Shown here in pieces: positions 54,018-63,983 of a stretch of 64,000 nt of DNA. How positions within the stretch are numbered: the first letter of the stretch is position 1; the number at the start of each line of letters is the position of its first letter. Source of the stretch: Chlamydia ibidis 10-1398/6 (GTDB taxonomy: Bacteria; Chlamydiota; Chlamydiia; Chlamydiales; Chlamydiaceae); contig NZ_APJW01000001.1 of assembly GCF_000454725.1 (NCBI RefSeq), positions 310,001 through 374,000 of the forward strand. Reading direction: 5' to 3'. The notes under the pieces were generated by a model. The model worked only from the letters and a program-made list of their open reading frames with translations, was not told the DNA's origin and made no database searches. A program made the position numbers and the translations under genes.

Positions 54018-57000
54018 TTAGAAAACAAGCTTCGTATTTAGCTGGACGTTTTGATATCTCAATAGGTTAGAAAACTCTCCTTGGTATTCCGCAGCTATTT
54101 GCAAATGTTTTGATAATGAAGTAAGTGTTTTCACGCTTACAGAAACTGCGTGTCTTGTAAGATGTGCTCCTTTCACAGACCAACTACCTTGGTTAGACAA
54201 CATAATTCCCTGAGCCTCTATTGATTTTTTCAAAACAACAGGATGATAAGCAATACGAGCTTCGGTAATCGCAGGATTCTTTAGGAAATGCCATGTATTT
54301 TGTCCCTCTATTCCTACAGGTATTGCCACATGGTATAAGCGTTTATTCACTTTAAACTTGCGGCGATGATCTCCTGTTTCTTCAAATATAGGTTGCGAAG
54401 ACCTTAGCCCGACAATTTGAACGAAAGGAGACATATGTGTAAAGGAATGGAAGAAATACACAGGTAATTGTCCTGTAAAGTAGAAGGACATGGATGCTCC
54501 CCAGGAAGTTCCGTGGAAGCGTCCTTCCGAAGATCCTAGCAAGGTAGGATATAACGACGTCATATGATGAGTAAAGTACCCATAAGACAGAGCACCTTTG
54601 GTGTGCATAGATTGATGCACACGGGGTAGACGTAAGTGTAGGCCGACAAGATACCCATGGGACATAACTTTATTCTGCGAACAATTTTCGTAAGTATGTC
54701 CAAATGTCTGAGAGAAGTTTAATGTAAGATCATTGAATTGCTCCAAAGACTCACCAATAACATAGCGTAATGTTTTGCTATGGTATCCCTTAGGATCTTT
54801 AGATTTCCCGTGGTGGATGAACAAGCCAGAGACTTGTCCATCAATCTTCCTTCCGGAAGATTTCCCTCCTCCTTTCCCAAACATAGAATCCATACTGGAT
54901 AAAAAGGCTTTTGTTTCAAAAGCTGTTTGAGAGAGGATATTAGGTACTATGTATCCAGTATTTTCTGGGTTAACAACATAATGGGTAGGTGTCCAAGAAG
55001 CCTTGAGTATTTTTGTATTTCCTCCAGCTCTTGCTCCATCCGCTCCACTAGTAGATTCAGCAATCTCTGTTGTCCAGGTTCCTTGATAGCCATAGTGTTG
55101 TTGGCTATTTAAACTATTAGCACTTAATCCAGAAGTGTCTATGTTGGTGAGAGTAACAGAGACAGATTGCAGAGAAGTGCCTCCTTGCATGTAGACAGGA
55201 GACAGTTTTTGGTTTTCTGAATCACTATGTTTGGTATGTGGTAGAGCACCTCCAACTCCTGGTGCTAATCCTCCAACACCAGGAGAACTAGCAGTGGGTT
55301 CCGTAAGATTCAGTAGGGTCATGTCAGTAAAGCTTTTGGCTAATAAAGGACTCTCCTCATAGGGAGAATTTCCGTCACTATTAAGGAGCTGCAAGCTTGT
55401 AATTGTGATAGCTTTTGCTGTTCCAGTTTTTTCTGCAAGAGCCGCCGCCGCTGCTTCCGCTGGTGCTTGTGTTACCTCAATAGTCGGAACTCCAAGTGAT
55501 TGTGTCAGACTATCAATATCAATCCCTAAACAGGTAAGGGCTATCTGCGGATTGGTTTCTGCGTTTAGCTCTGAGGGGGAAGTAGCAGCGGGTATTGTTG
55601 TAGTGATTTTTCCTCCATTACCTAAGAGAACTGTTCCTCCAGACTGTGTGAATTTTGTAGCTGAGAAAATAGCTCCGTCTCGGATACATAAAATTCCTCT
55701 ACATAATTCCGCAGGTCCCGAACATGTAGTTGTCATATCGCTAGGGGAAGGAGAAGATTTTTTTACTAAATACTGTGTCCAGTCAAGATTAGCTGCAGAC
55801 AGTAAAACGGTACCTTGATGTTCAGGATTTGGATTAATTGTTAATGTTTGAGTTGTTGATCCATGAGTAAAGGGGTCATAAAAACTTACTTTATACCCTT
55901 TTCTTGCGCCAACTTGTACCGAAGTACCATTAGTGGTTAAAAATGCAGATCTTTCTGGTGTTACTACAGGAGATTTCTTTTCTTTCCCTGTACCATTGGA
56001 CACAATGACGTTCCCATCGAACACGATATTACCATAGTCAGCAAATAGGGTGATGGTTGACGTTGCAGGGCTAGTACCATTTAATTTAACTGTTTTTGCA
56101 GTTGGTGTGCCTACACTAATGGCTCCAGACTGAGCACTTTGGTTATTTAAGAAGCTTACCGGACCGTTATTTTGAACAGTTAGATTTGTTGTAGCATGTA
56201 CAGCTCCGCCGCTACCCGAAGATTGGTTGCTTTGGAAGATTACGGGACCTTTATTACCCTCGATAGTTAGAGCATTACAAGAAATAGCTCCTCCCGAGTG
56301 CATAGGAGTAGGTTCGGTGGCAAGCACAGCTACAGATTCTGTAGATGCTGCTGTGTTATTTGTAAAAGTTACTATTCCGATATTATTTATAATATTGCAA
56401 GATCCAGAAGAGTAAAGAGCACCTCCACAGTCTGCAGAGAAGTTCCCCTGGAATTTTACAGATCTGCGGTTGCCTTCTATAACAGAAGAGCCTGAGGATA
56501 TCGCCCCTCCCTTATTCGTAGAGAAGTTTGAGGAGAAGCAAACGTTCTTATTATTGCAAATTCCTAAAGTTCCTGTAGATTGTACAGCGCCACCATCGGA
56601 TTGTAAGGTTGCTGCGGACTCCTTACTTCCAGTATGTAAGGCAGCAGTTAGTGCCGAGTGTGCTTTAGAGGAGTTCCCAGAAAACATTACAGAAGAATTG
56701 TCTGAGAACATAATATTTCCTACTGCAGATACTGGAGAGGTTGTCGTTTGAGAACCTGATATAGATAAACTACGAAATCCGCATATATTGAGTTGGTTAG
56801 TTCCGGAGGATGGTGTGCTAATTAAACTCATAGCTCCATCGGTGGGATTAATCGTTAAGGAAAACCCTCTACCTAAAAAATTAATTTCCGAAGATGAAGA
56901 TTTGAATAATGTGGAGCCTGCGGAGATATTTGGGGATAGCAATGTGGTATTGTCAGATAAGAAGAAAATCGATGTATCTGTAGAAGACCAAAGAGCTTCG

Positions 57001-57134
57001 TCTGTTTTCGAAATGTTTACTCCTGGAAACGCTCCGAAACAAAAAGAACTTCCCAAACCGTAACCTAGGCATAGGTAAACAAGGGGTTTAGAATACGCGG
57101 AAGAAAATAAGTTGCGCATGATAGTGATTCCCAT
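54018..57134 (-). CDS. Polymorphic membrane protein, probably E/F type
   Basis: A 1038-residue autotransporter. From Met6 (MRNLFSSAYSKPLVYLCLG) a normal signal peptide follows; ATG at 57134 gives five more residues. The passenger contains GGAV/GGAI and FxxN motifs (for example NKGGAISSGSSVIEG, DGGAVQSTGTLG). A linker with PSELNAETNPQIAL and a middle domain with HYGYQGTWTTEIAE come next, and the barrel ends QNVQLNTKLVF. The end AEYQGEFSNLLRYQ resembles the E/F group more than G or H. It follows pmpH by 93 bases on the same strand. Confidence 0.88.
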   Translation of the reverse strand: MGITIMRNLFSSAYSKPLVYLCLGYGLGSSFCFGAFPGVNISKTDEALWSSTDTSIFFLSDNTTLLSPNISAGSTLFKSSSSEINFLGRGFSLTINPTDGAMSLISTPSSGTNQLNICGFRSLSISGSQTTTSPVSAVGNIMFSDNSSVMFSGNSSKAHSALTAALHTGSKESAATLQSDGGAVQSTGTLGICNNKNVCFSSNFSTNKGGAISSGSSVIEGNRRSVKFQGNFSADCGGALYSSGSCNIINNIGIVTFTNNTAASTESVAVLATEPTPMHSGGAISCNALTIEGNKGPVIFQSNQSSGSGGAVHATTNLTVQNNGPVSFLNNQSAQSGAISVGTPTAKTVKLNGTSPATSTITLFADYGNIVFDGNVIVSNGTGKEKKSPVVTPERSAFLTTNGTSVQVGARKGYKVSFYDPFTHGSTTQTLTINPNPEHQGTVLLSAANLDWTQYLVKKSSPSPSDMTTTCSGPAELCRGILCIRDGAIFSATKFTQSGGTVLLGNGGKITTTIPAATSPSELNAETNPQIALTCLGIDIDSLTQSLGVPTIEVTQAPAEAAAAALAEKTGTAKAITITSLQLLNSDGNSPYEESPLLAKSFTDMTLLNLTEPTASSPGVGGLAPGVGGALPHTKHSDSENQKLSPVYMQGGTSLQSVSVTLTNIDTSGLSANSLNSQQHYGYQGTWTTEIAESTSGADGARAGGNTKILKASWTPTHYVVNPENTGYIVPNILSQTAFETKAFLSSMDSMFGKGGGKSSGRKIDGQVSGLFIHHGKSKDPKGYHSKTLRYVIGESLEQFNDLTLNFSQTFGHTYENCSQNKVMSHGYLVGLHLRLPRVHQSMHTKGALSYGYFTHHMTSLYPTLLGSSEGRFHGTSWGASMSFYFTGQLPVYFFHSFTHMSPFVQIVGLRSSQPIFEETGDHRRKFKVNKRLYHVAIPVGIEGQNTWHFLKNPAITEARIAYHPVVLKKSIEAQGIMLSNQGSWSVKGAHLTRHAVSVSVKTLTSLSKHLQIAAEYQGEFSNLLRYQNVQLNTKLVF

Positions 57135-57227
57135 CCCAATTGTTTAAAGAGGATACAAGACAACCCTTGGTTTGTTATATTAAGTATCGCAATATGTTAA
57201 TAAAATCTTGAGGAGATTCTTTAACAT

Positions 57228-60200
57228 TTAGAATCTCCCTTGTAACCCTGTTGACAAACGATGGCTGGTATAGCCTTTCCTAGCATCTAGAACATAATCT
57301 ATGAATGCTGTCACATGTTTTTGTAATTCTATGCTGTCATTTAGTTCTAGGTAAATACCATGACGACTTATTGAGGTCCCGTGAGTTGCAAAGCTCTCTT
57401 GGTTAGCAACAATTGTCATATCATTATGGGGATCCACACGATAAATATCAGGCTTGTAAGCTAGTTTCAATGTTACTGTTGATGGAGCTTTAGCAAACGG
57501 TGAATACCATTGTGAGTAGAACCCAATAGGAAGAGCAAGATTGTGTCCATAACCTCGGGAAAACTTTCTTGCAAGAGCCCCGGTTTCTATAAATGCTTGC
57601 TGCCAACCTCCCACCATTTCTGCTGCTAGGAATCCAGTAAGTTCAAACTTCTTGGCGATATATCTCGTGGCAGTGCACCAGTGAATATACGGATGTTCAA
57701 CAGAAAGTAAACCGTAGTAAATATTCTCATGCCAATGTGCTGAGGACTTCGATAGTTTCGATTTCATCGAAGGGTACTGCGTTTTCATGTGATTTCTCAC
57801 ATATGTATATGCAGTTTTCCACGTAACATTGGTCTCGGATTTTTTCGTAACAATAGGGAGTTGACCAAAAAATGATGATAAAATCATCTGTTTGGTATCT
57901 TTAGCATTATAGGGGACGTTTTTGATTTGGCCATAGAGCTGTCCAAAAGCAACACCTAAACAAGCATCATCTGGATACCTTACACTCAATGATGCTTGAT
58001 ATCCGCCATATCTTCCTTTAAAGCCTTCGTGACTATCCTTTTGGTTTTGGAATATATGTGCTCCTATAGATTTGCCAGATAGGAACACTCCATTGTAATC
58101 TGATATCAAAGAATCATTTAATGCTTCGGAGAATGCCTGGGATGCTAAGAATGACGCCCAAAGACTATTGACTACGATTTCTCCTTTGCGAGAAGGGTCT
58201 AAAATATATTCAGCTCCTAAAGGAGTTGATGGAGTCCATAAGGCGTAAATTGTTTTATTAGCTACCCCTTGAGGTACGCCTCCACTAGGCGTAGGAGCTA
58301 GTAGGGGGGTAGTTTTATGTCTAGACCAAGTCCCTTGGTAACCATAATGGGCAGCTTCATTGATATTTCCTTCGGTAAAACTACTTAGTTGACTAGAACC
58401 ACTGCCGCCTAATGTTACCACAGGAATACATAGGTTATGCATCAGCATGGGATTATCATAGAGATAGGAAGCGTCGTCGTAAACAATATTTAGGTTGTTT
58501 ACTGTCGTAGCAGTGCTTGTTCCTGAATTAATATTTGCTGTGGTCCAATTAGGGTTCAGAAAGGAAGTAACATCACAGCCTAAGTTAGTGATGGTGAAAG
58601 GTTGTGTTGTTACATCACTTACTCCAGGAATCTGCCCAACTTGAGCACCAGATCCTACAGTTAAGATTCCTCCGTTACTTTGGGTTATACCAAGTACGTT
58701 TAAAATGGCGTCATTAGTAACTACAAGCTGGCCACCATTAATATTTACATTTCCATAGAGTGAAGATGTAAAATTTTGAGTTTCTATTTTTTCTGATAAA
58801 GTGAGTAATTTCCCTGAAAATACTACTGAGCCTCCCTGTCCACCATCATTGACCTTAATAACAGCAGGATTTGTTCTTGGTTGGACAGCTAGCGGCGCGG
58901 CTGCAGAGGCAATAGCGGTTGACTCTGGTTGGGGATGAGAAGGTAGAGCGTATGCCCTTTGTGCAGGTTTTACGTGAGTAAGAGGATCATAGAAAATAAT
59001 ACGTGCTCCAGAGTCAGCTCCTAAGGCAATGGTAGCAGTGCTATCAGCATATACAGCATTGCGTAAGCCGGGAGCACAATCCAAGTTATTACTGGAAAAG
59101 ATAATATCCCCATGTTTTGCATTAATTGTTAAAGCACAGGTGGGAGATCCTCCATTTGCTCCTACAGAAGGGTCTACATAGATAGCTCCACCTTGTTTAG
59201 CTCTGTTGCTCATAAAGAGCATATCTCCCGAAGAAGAAAGGGTTAGGGATTTTGCACAGATAGCCCCGCCATTGCCTTTGGCATTATTATTATCGAAGAT
59301 CATGGGAGCTTGTGTAGTGATGTTACAAGTGGTAGCATAAATTGCTCCCGCATCTTTTTCAGATAAATTACAATGGAACAGGCAAGCCCCTGTATTGTCC
59401 CTAAACGTTACAGATTTTGTAGGGGAGCAAATAGCTCCTCCACATCCTCCAGCTACTACTACTGTTGGGTTTGGAGAGGTTGCTCCTAACCCATTCGCAG
59501 CAGCATTGCCTGAGAACTTCATGTAGCCAGAGTTATTGGCAAAGGTAATATCTCCATTGTAAATAGCTCCTCCAGAACAAGCTCCGAAGTTTCTAAGAAA
59601 TGAGATGGGCGCAGAGTTATTTTGAATGTTTACTTTGCCGTCTGTTGTAGACAGGATAGCAGATCCAAAATTTGCAGAGTTATTGCAGAAGGTAATCTCT
59701 TTTTTGATTTTCTCGATTCTCAGTGATGGAGGTACAGGTTCTTCAGCTTCAGCTAATAGAGCTGATTTTTCAAGAACAGTTTCAGATACTTTCGGAGGAG
59801 GAGCGTAAGGACTGATTTGGATTGTAGATCCGCTAGAAGCATTGATTGTTGTAGTGCCACCAACGCGACCCTCTCCTCCAGATTGTGTTACCACCACTGG
59901 AGAATATGGGGTTTTGTTCCCAGAGCAAATAAGAGATTTGCATGACATAATGCAAATATTAGGAGCGTAAATCAATCCGTGAGAGCCTAAGGATACATTC
60001 TCATTGAGAACAAGTTTATTTAAATTAGTAATCTTTAAGTTGCTGGTTGCTGAAATTAACGTGGCATAGCTAGAAGCGGGAGCTTGACAATGGTCGAAAA
60101 CTAACGAGCGATTCTTTCCTAAGATTGAAAAACCTGCGTCACTGCCGATAAAAGAAGCAGGGAATTTTGTGCCATAAATATCTTCGATAAAACAGTTTGT

Positions 60201-60338
60201 CTTTAGTTTGATAGTTTCTCCGTCGACAACATAGGGGGGAGTGATATTATTGTTGATAGATTGCTGGGCATAGGCCCATACGGAGCTGCACAAGCAAGCC
60301 AAAAAGCAAAAAGAAGAAGATCTCAAAGAAAGAGGCAT
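57228..60338 (-). CDS. pmpH: Polymorphic membrane protein H
   Basis: A 1036-residue autotransporter. Its signal peptide MPLSLRSSSFCFLACLCSS closely matches the start of C. trachomatis PmpH. The passenger has the PmpH pattern of an early block PYSPVVVTQSGGEG, GGAI/FxxN motifs and LTINAKHGDIIFSSN. ASFLASQAFSEAL lies in the middle domain. The barrel ends RLSTGLQGRF with FIDYVLDARKGYTSHR, matching the DARRRQTAHF end of C. trachomatis PmpH. It sits 25 bases after pmpG and is cotranscribed with it. Confidence 0.94.
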   Translation of the reverse strand: MPLSLRSSSFCFLACLCSSVWAYAQQSINNNITPPYVVDGETIKLKTNCFIEDIYGTKFPASFIGSDAGFSILGKNRSLVFDHCQAPASSYATLISATSNLKITNLNKLVLNENVSLGSHGLIYAPNICIMSCKSLICSGNKTPYSPVVVTQSGGEGRVGGTTTINASSGSTIQISPYAPPPKVSETVLEKSALLAEAEEPVPPSLRIEKIKKEITFCNNSANFGSAILSTTDGKVNIQNNSAPISFLRNFGACSGGAIYNGDITFANNSGYMKFSGNAAANGLGATSPNPTVVVAGGCGGAICSPTKSVTFRDNTGACLFHCNLSEKDAGAIYATTCNITTQAPMIFDNNNAKGNGGAICAKSLTLSSSGDMLFMSNRAKQGGAIYVDPSVGANGGSPTCALTINAKHGDIIFSSNNLDCAPGLRNAVYADSTATIALGADSGARIIFYDPLTHVKPAQRAYALPSHPQPESTAIASAAAPLAVQPRTNPAVIKVNDGGQGGSVVFSGKLLTLSEKIETQNFTSSLYGNVNINGGQLVVTNDAILNVLGITQSNGGILTVGSGAQVGQIPGVSDVTTQPFTITNLGCDVTSFLNPNWTTANINSGTSTATTVNNLNIVYDDASYLYDNPMLMHNLCIPVVTLGGSGSSQLSSFTEGNINEAAHYGYQGTWSRHKTTPLLAPTPSGGVPQGVANKTIYALWTPSTPLGAEYILDPSRKGEIVVNSLWASFLASQAFSEALNDSLISDYNGVFLSGKSIGAHIFQNQKDSHEGFKGRYGGYQASLSVRYPDDACLGVAFGQLYGQIKNVPYNAKDTKQMILSSFFGQLPIVTKKSETNVTWKTAYTYVRNHMKTQYPSMKSKLSKSSAHWHENIYYGLLSVEHPYIHWCTATRYIAKKFELTGFLAAEMVGGWQQAFIETGALARKFSRGYGHNLALPIGFYSQWYSPFAKAPSTVTLKLAYKPDIYRVDPHNDMTIVANQESFATHGTSISRHGIYLELNDSIELQKHVTAFIDYVLDARKGYTSHRLSTGLQGRF

Positions 60339-60363
60339 GCCTCAACCCTATAGTTTATAGTAT

Positions 60364-63300
60364 TTAGAATCGAAATTTAGTTCCTATATTCACACTGTAA
60401 TTGCGAGAGGACTTACGTACTTCGCAACTTCCATGGCTGAAGATTTCAATGTTACTGTTTACAGTTGTATGAGAAGATCCCTGTATCAAAACAGCATTTC
60501 TCTCTAAATTCGTGGCTTTGGTTTTCCATGACACGCCATTTGCCAATAGTAGAGTTGTACACGCAGGGTTTCTCCTATATAAGTCAGGTATATAGGATAC
60601 TGATAGTGTGTAGAAATCTGGATTTGCGTGGGAGCGTCTATCGATTTTTAACCCTACTGGGGTGGCCACGTTAATTAACCGGCTTCCTTCGAAAGAACGT
60701 GCTTCTGCAAGTCTTTCCCTAAATGACCCATGTTCTGCGTAAGCTACTTGTACATGGGCGAAAGGAATAATCTGGTTGAGGTTTAAAATTTCAGATCGTA
60801 CTTCTATGGGAAGACTTCCGCCAATCTCTCCTAGCCAACAGTTGTTATCCCAATTACCATCAGTTTCTGGAACTGAGGTATACCGGGTTTTCATTTTTTC
60901 TTTATTATGACTATAATTCACTCGAGCTGCGAATGATTTAAAGAACATTCGGGACTTACCAATAGGTCGTCTTGTAGAAGCATATATTGAGCCGATACAA
61001 GCATCAGATCTTGTCGTAGAAACGACGTAGTCCTTAGAACTAGCAAATATTTGTGCATAAGCTATGCCAAATATAGAACCTGACATAGTCTGAGAGTTTA
61101 ATCCAATAGCACAGCCTCCGCTGATTCTTCGATATCCTTGATGCTCTGTATCTCTGTCATGATGGAAGATATTTGTGACACCAGATACCCACAAGCCTTT
61201 GCCATAATTAAAGCCATCGCAACTTGAAGTTGCGAGATCATTAATTGCTCTAAGATCAATAAATGATCCCCATAAGCTATTAGGGACCAAAGATGCGATG
61301 CGCTCTGGACTAGGTTTAAACCCTATTTTTGTCCAAGTAGCTTTTAATACCTTAGAATTGGTGCTACCTGCTTTAGCTCGCGATCGATTCCCGGCTTGTT
61401 CGCTTGCCCCGTCTACCCATTGGAGTTCCCACGTGCCTTGGTAGCCATAGGTTGGCGAGGTATCACCAAGAGGTTGGAATGGGACATTCTGTTCGGCAGT
61501 AAGTTTAATTCGTGTATCATTGCCAGATTGTGTTGCTACGTCTGAAACGACACCATTAGGTGTAGAAGAGGTCCCCGCATCACTTGCCATTGCCATAGAT
61601 GCTGAAGGTCCTCCTGCGGGTGCTGGCGCCGGGGAAGTAATAGTTGGGCCCCCAGTTTTAGCTGTAGAAACTTCACAAAGTTGCAGTGTTACAGTATCTT
61701 TATTAAATAGATCGTGGTTTTCGTAAGCTTTTCCAGATAAATCGTCAATGTAGATAGGCCCAGATATCGTGGCAGTGCCGTTAGACCCAGTAACGCTAAT
61801 TTTTGCTGCAGGACTACTGGATGTCATAAAAGAGTCCAAATTAATGTGCAGACCATTAACTGTAATGGAGCCATCGTTGTTGAGTGTCGCGGCTTTTGCA
61901 GCTGGTGCTGGAGCAACTTTAGGAGCTTCTAAAGCAGAAGAGGCCATAGTATAAGCATAGGCAGATGCTTCTGCTGATAGGCTGTGCATTGTAGTTGCTG
62001 CCCCAGCATCTTTATTCGTTGTTGTTGTCAATGTGGTTCCAGATCCCATTAACAACGTAGATCCGCTTTGTTGATTGAAGGAGAGAACACTCAAGGTTAC
62101 TCCTTTTTCTAATACCAAAGAACCCCCAGCTAAAGTAACAGGCTGATGAATCTCAGATTTTATACCGCCTAAGGGCACACCAACAGCAGGTGCTGGTGTG
62201 ACGTCTGTGAATACAACGGATCCTATGTAATTGGTAAATGGAGAATTGTCTCCTCGGACAGGATTAATAGTTAAAGTATTAGCATCTGCCTGTCCTGCTT
62301 GTAAAGCTTGTGCAGCAGTTTGTGAAGGAGGAACGCTAGTGATGGGATCAGCAAAAATTAACTTATAACTACCAGAGGCTGATAAACTCTTAATTTTAGC
62401 GTCCTTATCTAAAGAAATCGCATTACGTGCAGCTTCTCCATTAGCAACTTTGGTATTTCCATCGAATATCATGTCACCATAGTCTGCTGATAAAGTTAAG
62501 CTACCACCGCCCTTAATAAAAATCGCGCCGCCATTGGAAGCATTATTATTAGTAAATAGTGTCGGCCCTGATGAGGTGATACTAACATTTTCGCCATAGA
62601 TAGCCCCACCTTGTTTAGAGGCAACGTTATTAGCAAAAAATATAGTATTTTGGTGGGTAATGGTTAGGCCAGAAGGAGTCAGTTCATTTGCTTGTAGGGT
62701 ATGTGAGGCGGGTCCGTTGGTTGCTTTTACACAGTAAATAGCTCCACCATTTCCGGCTTCTTCTGGTGGAGACAGTTCAGGAGATGCCGCATTATTCTGG
62801 AAGATCAGAGATTTATTATTATCAAAGTTTATGTTTCCAATAGCATAGATAGCTCCACCAGCTTTTGCTGTATTAGCATCAAACTGTACTTCAGCATTAT
62901 TGGATATGGAAGAATTGGTATTTGTTTGCATAGAAGCACCCGCAGTTGCCGCGGCTGCAGCTGCTGCCATAGATATAGATTTTTTCATGGCTTTGGCTGG
63001 AATGGCTGCATGGGTTGCAACTACTGCTGCAGCTGATTCTGTGGTGTTTTCCTTAGGGCCTAGATAAATTGCGCCGCCTTTGTCTGTAACAGAATTTAGC
63101 CTGAAGAGTATAGAACCGGAGTTATTAGTAATATTCAAACCTTCTGTCGCTGCGATTGCTCCACCGCAAGAAGACATATTACCCTGGAACGTCAGAGACT
63201 TCTTGATGTTGGAAATATTGACAGTTGTACCGTGGATACCACCCCCATTTCCTAAAGCTTTATTGTTTAAGAAGGTTAAAGTATTAATGTTGGAGAGAGT

Positions 63301-63789
63301 AAGCGGTGCACTGGAAGCTATAGTTCCTGAGGGCTTTATCAAAGTCATAGTTATTGGTACAGATAGCCCTGGTTGATTGTACTGCAACGCTTCGCAGTTT
63401 TCAAAAATTAGGGTGTTGAATCCAGAGAGTACAGTTGTAGAAGAACTATTTACTGCGTTATTGATAGCTGAGCCATCCCCAGTAGAGAGGATCCTTAAGA
63501 ATTTTAAGTTATGTCCTCCACCTACGATGGAGAGAGGGCCTGCAGTATTTTTTAAACATCCTAAGGGAGTTCCCGATGTAGCATTGTTGAAATTCACAAT
63601 GCTTAAATCCCCTTGAAGCAAAAGAGTGGCACCATCCGCGTAGGATGTAATTGTGTAGGGGAAAATGAGTTCATTTACATGCCCATCGTATACTCCATGA
63701 GGTAAGGGTATCTCCACAGAAAATGCCTGAGAAGCAAAGGGTACTGTTAGCGTTGTAGAAAATAAAAGTTTACGAAGGGACGCTTTCAT
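60364..63789 (-). CDS. pmpG: Polymorphic membrane protein G
   Basis: A 1141-residue autotransporter. After the signal (LLFSTTLTVPFASQAFS) comes EIPLPHGVYDGHVNELIFPY, the PmpG hallmark (EI-P-G-YDG---FPYT). The passenger carries GGAI and FxxN motifs and an Ala/Pro-rich insertion near residues 260-290. The middle domain has RIASLVPNSLWGSFIDLRA and KGLWVSGVTNIFHHDRDTE; the barrel ends NYSVNIGTKFRF. It opens a probable pmpG-pmpH-Pmp transcript. The upstream region carries a 9-bp inverted repeat at 63941-63983. Confidence 0.94.
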   Translation of the reverse strand: MKASLRKLLFSTTLTVPFASQAFSVEIPLPHGVYDGHVNELIFPYTITSYADGATLLLQGDLSIVNFNNATSGTPLGCLKNTAGPLSIVGGGHNLKFLRILSTGDGSAINNAVNSSSTTVLSGFNTLIFENCEALQYNQPGLSVPITMTLIKPSGTIASSAPLTLSNINTLTFLNNKALGNGGGIHGTTVNISNIKKSLTFQGNMSSCGGAIAATEGLNITNNSGSILFRLNSVTDKGGAIYLGPKENTTESAAAVVATHAAIPAKAMKKSISMAAAAAAATAGASMQTNTNSSISNNAEVQFDANTAKAGGAIYAIGNINFDNNKSLIFQNNAASPELSPPEEAGNGGAIYCVKATNGPASHTLQANELTPSGLTITHQNTIFFANNVASKQGGAIYGENVSITSSGPTLFTNNNASNGGAIFIKGGGSLTLSADYGDMIFDGNTKVANGEAARNAISLDKDAKIKSLSASGSYKLIFADPITSVPPSQTAAQALQAGQADANTLTINPVRGDNSPFTNYIGSVVFTDVTPAPAVGVPLGGIKSEIHQPVTLAGGSLVLEKGVTLSVLSFNQQSGSTLLMGSGTTLTTTTNKDAGAATTMHSLSAEASAYAYTMASSALEAPKVAPAPAAKAATLNNDGSITVNGLHINLDSFMTSSSPAAKISVTGSNGTATISGPIYIDDLSGKAYENHDLFNKDTVTLQLCEVSTAKTGGPTITSPAPAPAGGPSASMAMASDAGTSSTPNGVVSDVATQSGNDTRIKLTAEQNVPFQPLGDTSPTYGYQGTWELQWVDGASEQAGNRSRAKAGSTNSKVLKATWTKIGFKPSPERIASLVPNSLWGSFIDLRAINDLATSSCDGFNYGKGLWVSGVTNIFHHDRDTEHQGYRRISGGCAIGLNSQTMSGSIFGIAYAQIFASSKDYVVSTTRSDACIGSIYASTRRPIGKSRMFFKSFAARVNYSHNKEKMKTRYTSVPETDGNWDNNCWLGEIGGSLPIEVRSEILNLNQIIPFAHVQVAYAEHGSFRERLAEARSFEGSRLINVATPVGLKIDRRSHANPDFYTLSVSYIPDLYRRNPACTTLLLANGVSWKTKATNLERNAVLIQGSSHTTVNSNIEIFSHGSCEVRKSSRNYSVNIGTKFRF

Positions 63790-63940
63790 TTGCTCGAGAG
63801 AATGACAAAGGATTTTCCCAGCAATATAAAAAAAATATTAAAAAATCAATAAGATAGACAATATGAAAGTATAGCCTGTTCACTATCAGCGGGTTAAAAA
63901 TCCATTTAATATCCTGATATAGGTAAGAAGAGAAAATGCT

Positions 63941-63983
63941 CTATAGCGTAGCAGGTTTTGTTGGTATATATAGCACGCTATAG
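63941..63983. repeat. Inverted repeat upstream of pmpG
   Basis: CTATAGCGT (63941-63949) and ACGCTATAG (63975-63983) are perfect inverted copies 25 bases apart, about 150 bases upstream of the pmpG ATG. It could be an operator or a hairpin; only the sequence shows it. Confidence 0.5.

Noticed and set aside
58309-58314. G6 tract in pmpH as a phase-variation site
   Set aside because: It is too short compared with known switching tracts, and the frame is intact on both sides.
44604-63789. Repeated GGAI/FxxN motifs as a DNA tandem-repeat array
   Set aside because: They are dispersed short protein motifs typical of Pmp passengers, not tandem DNA repeats.
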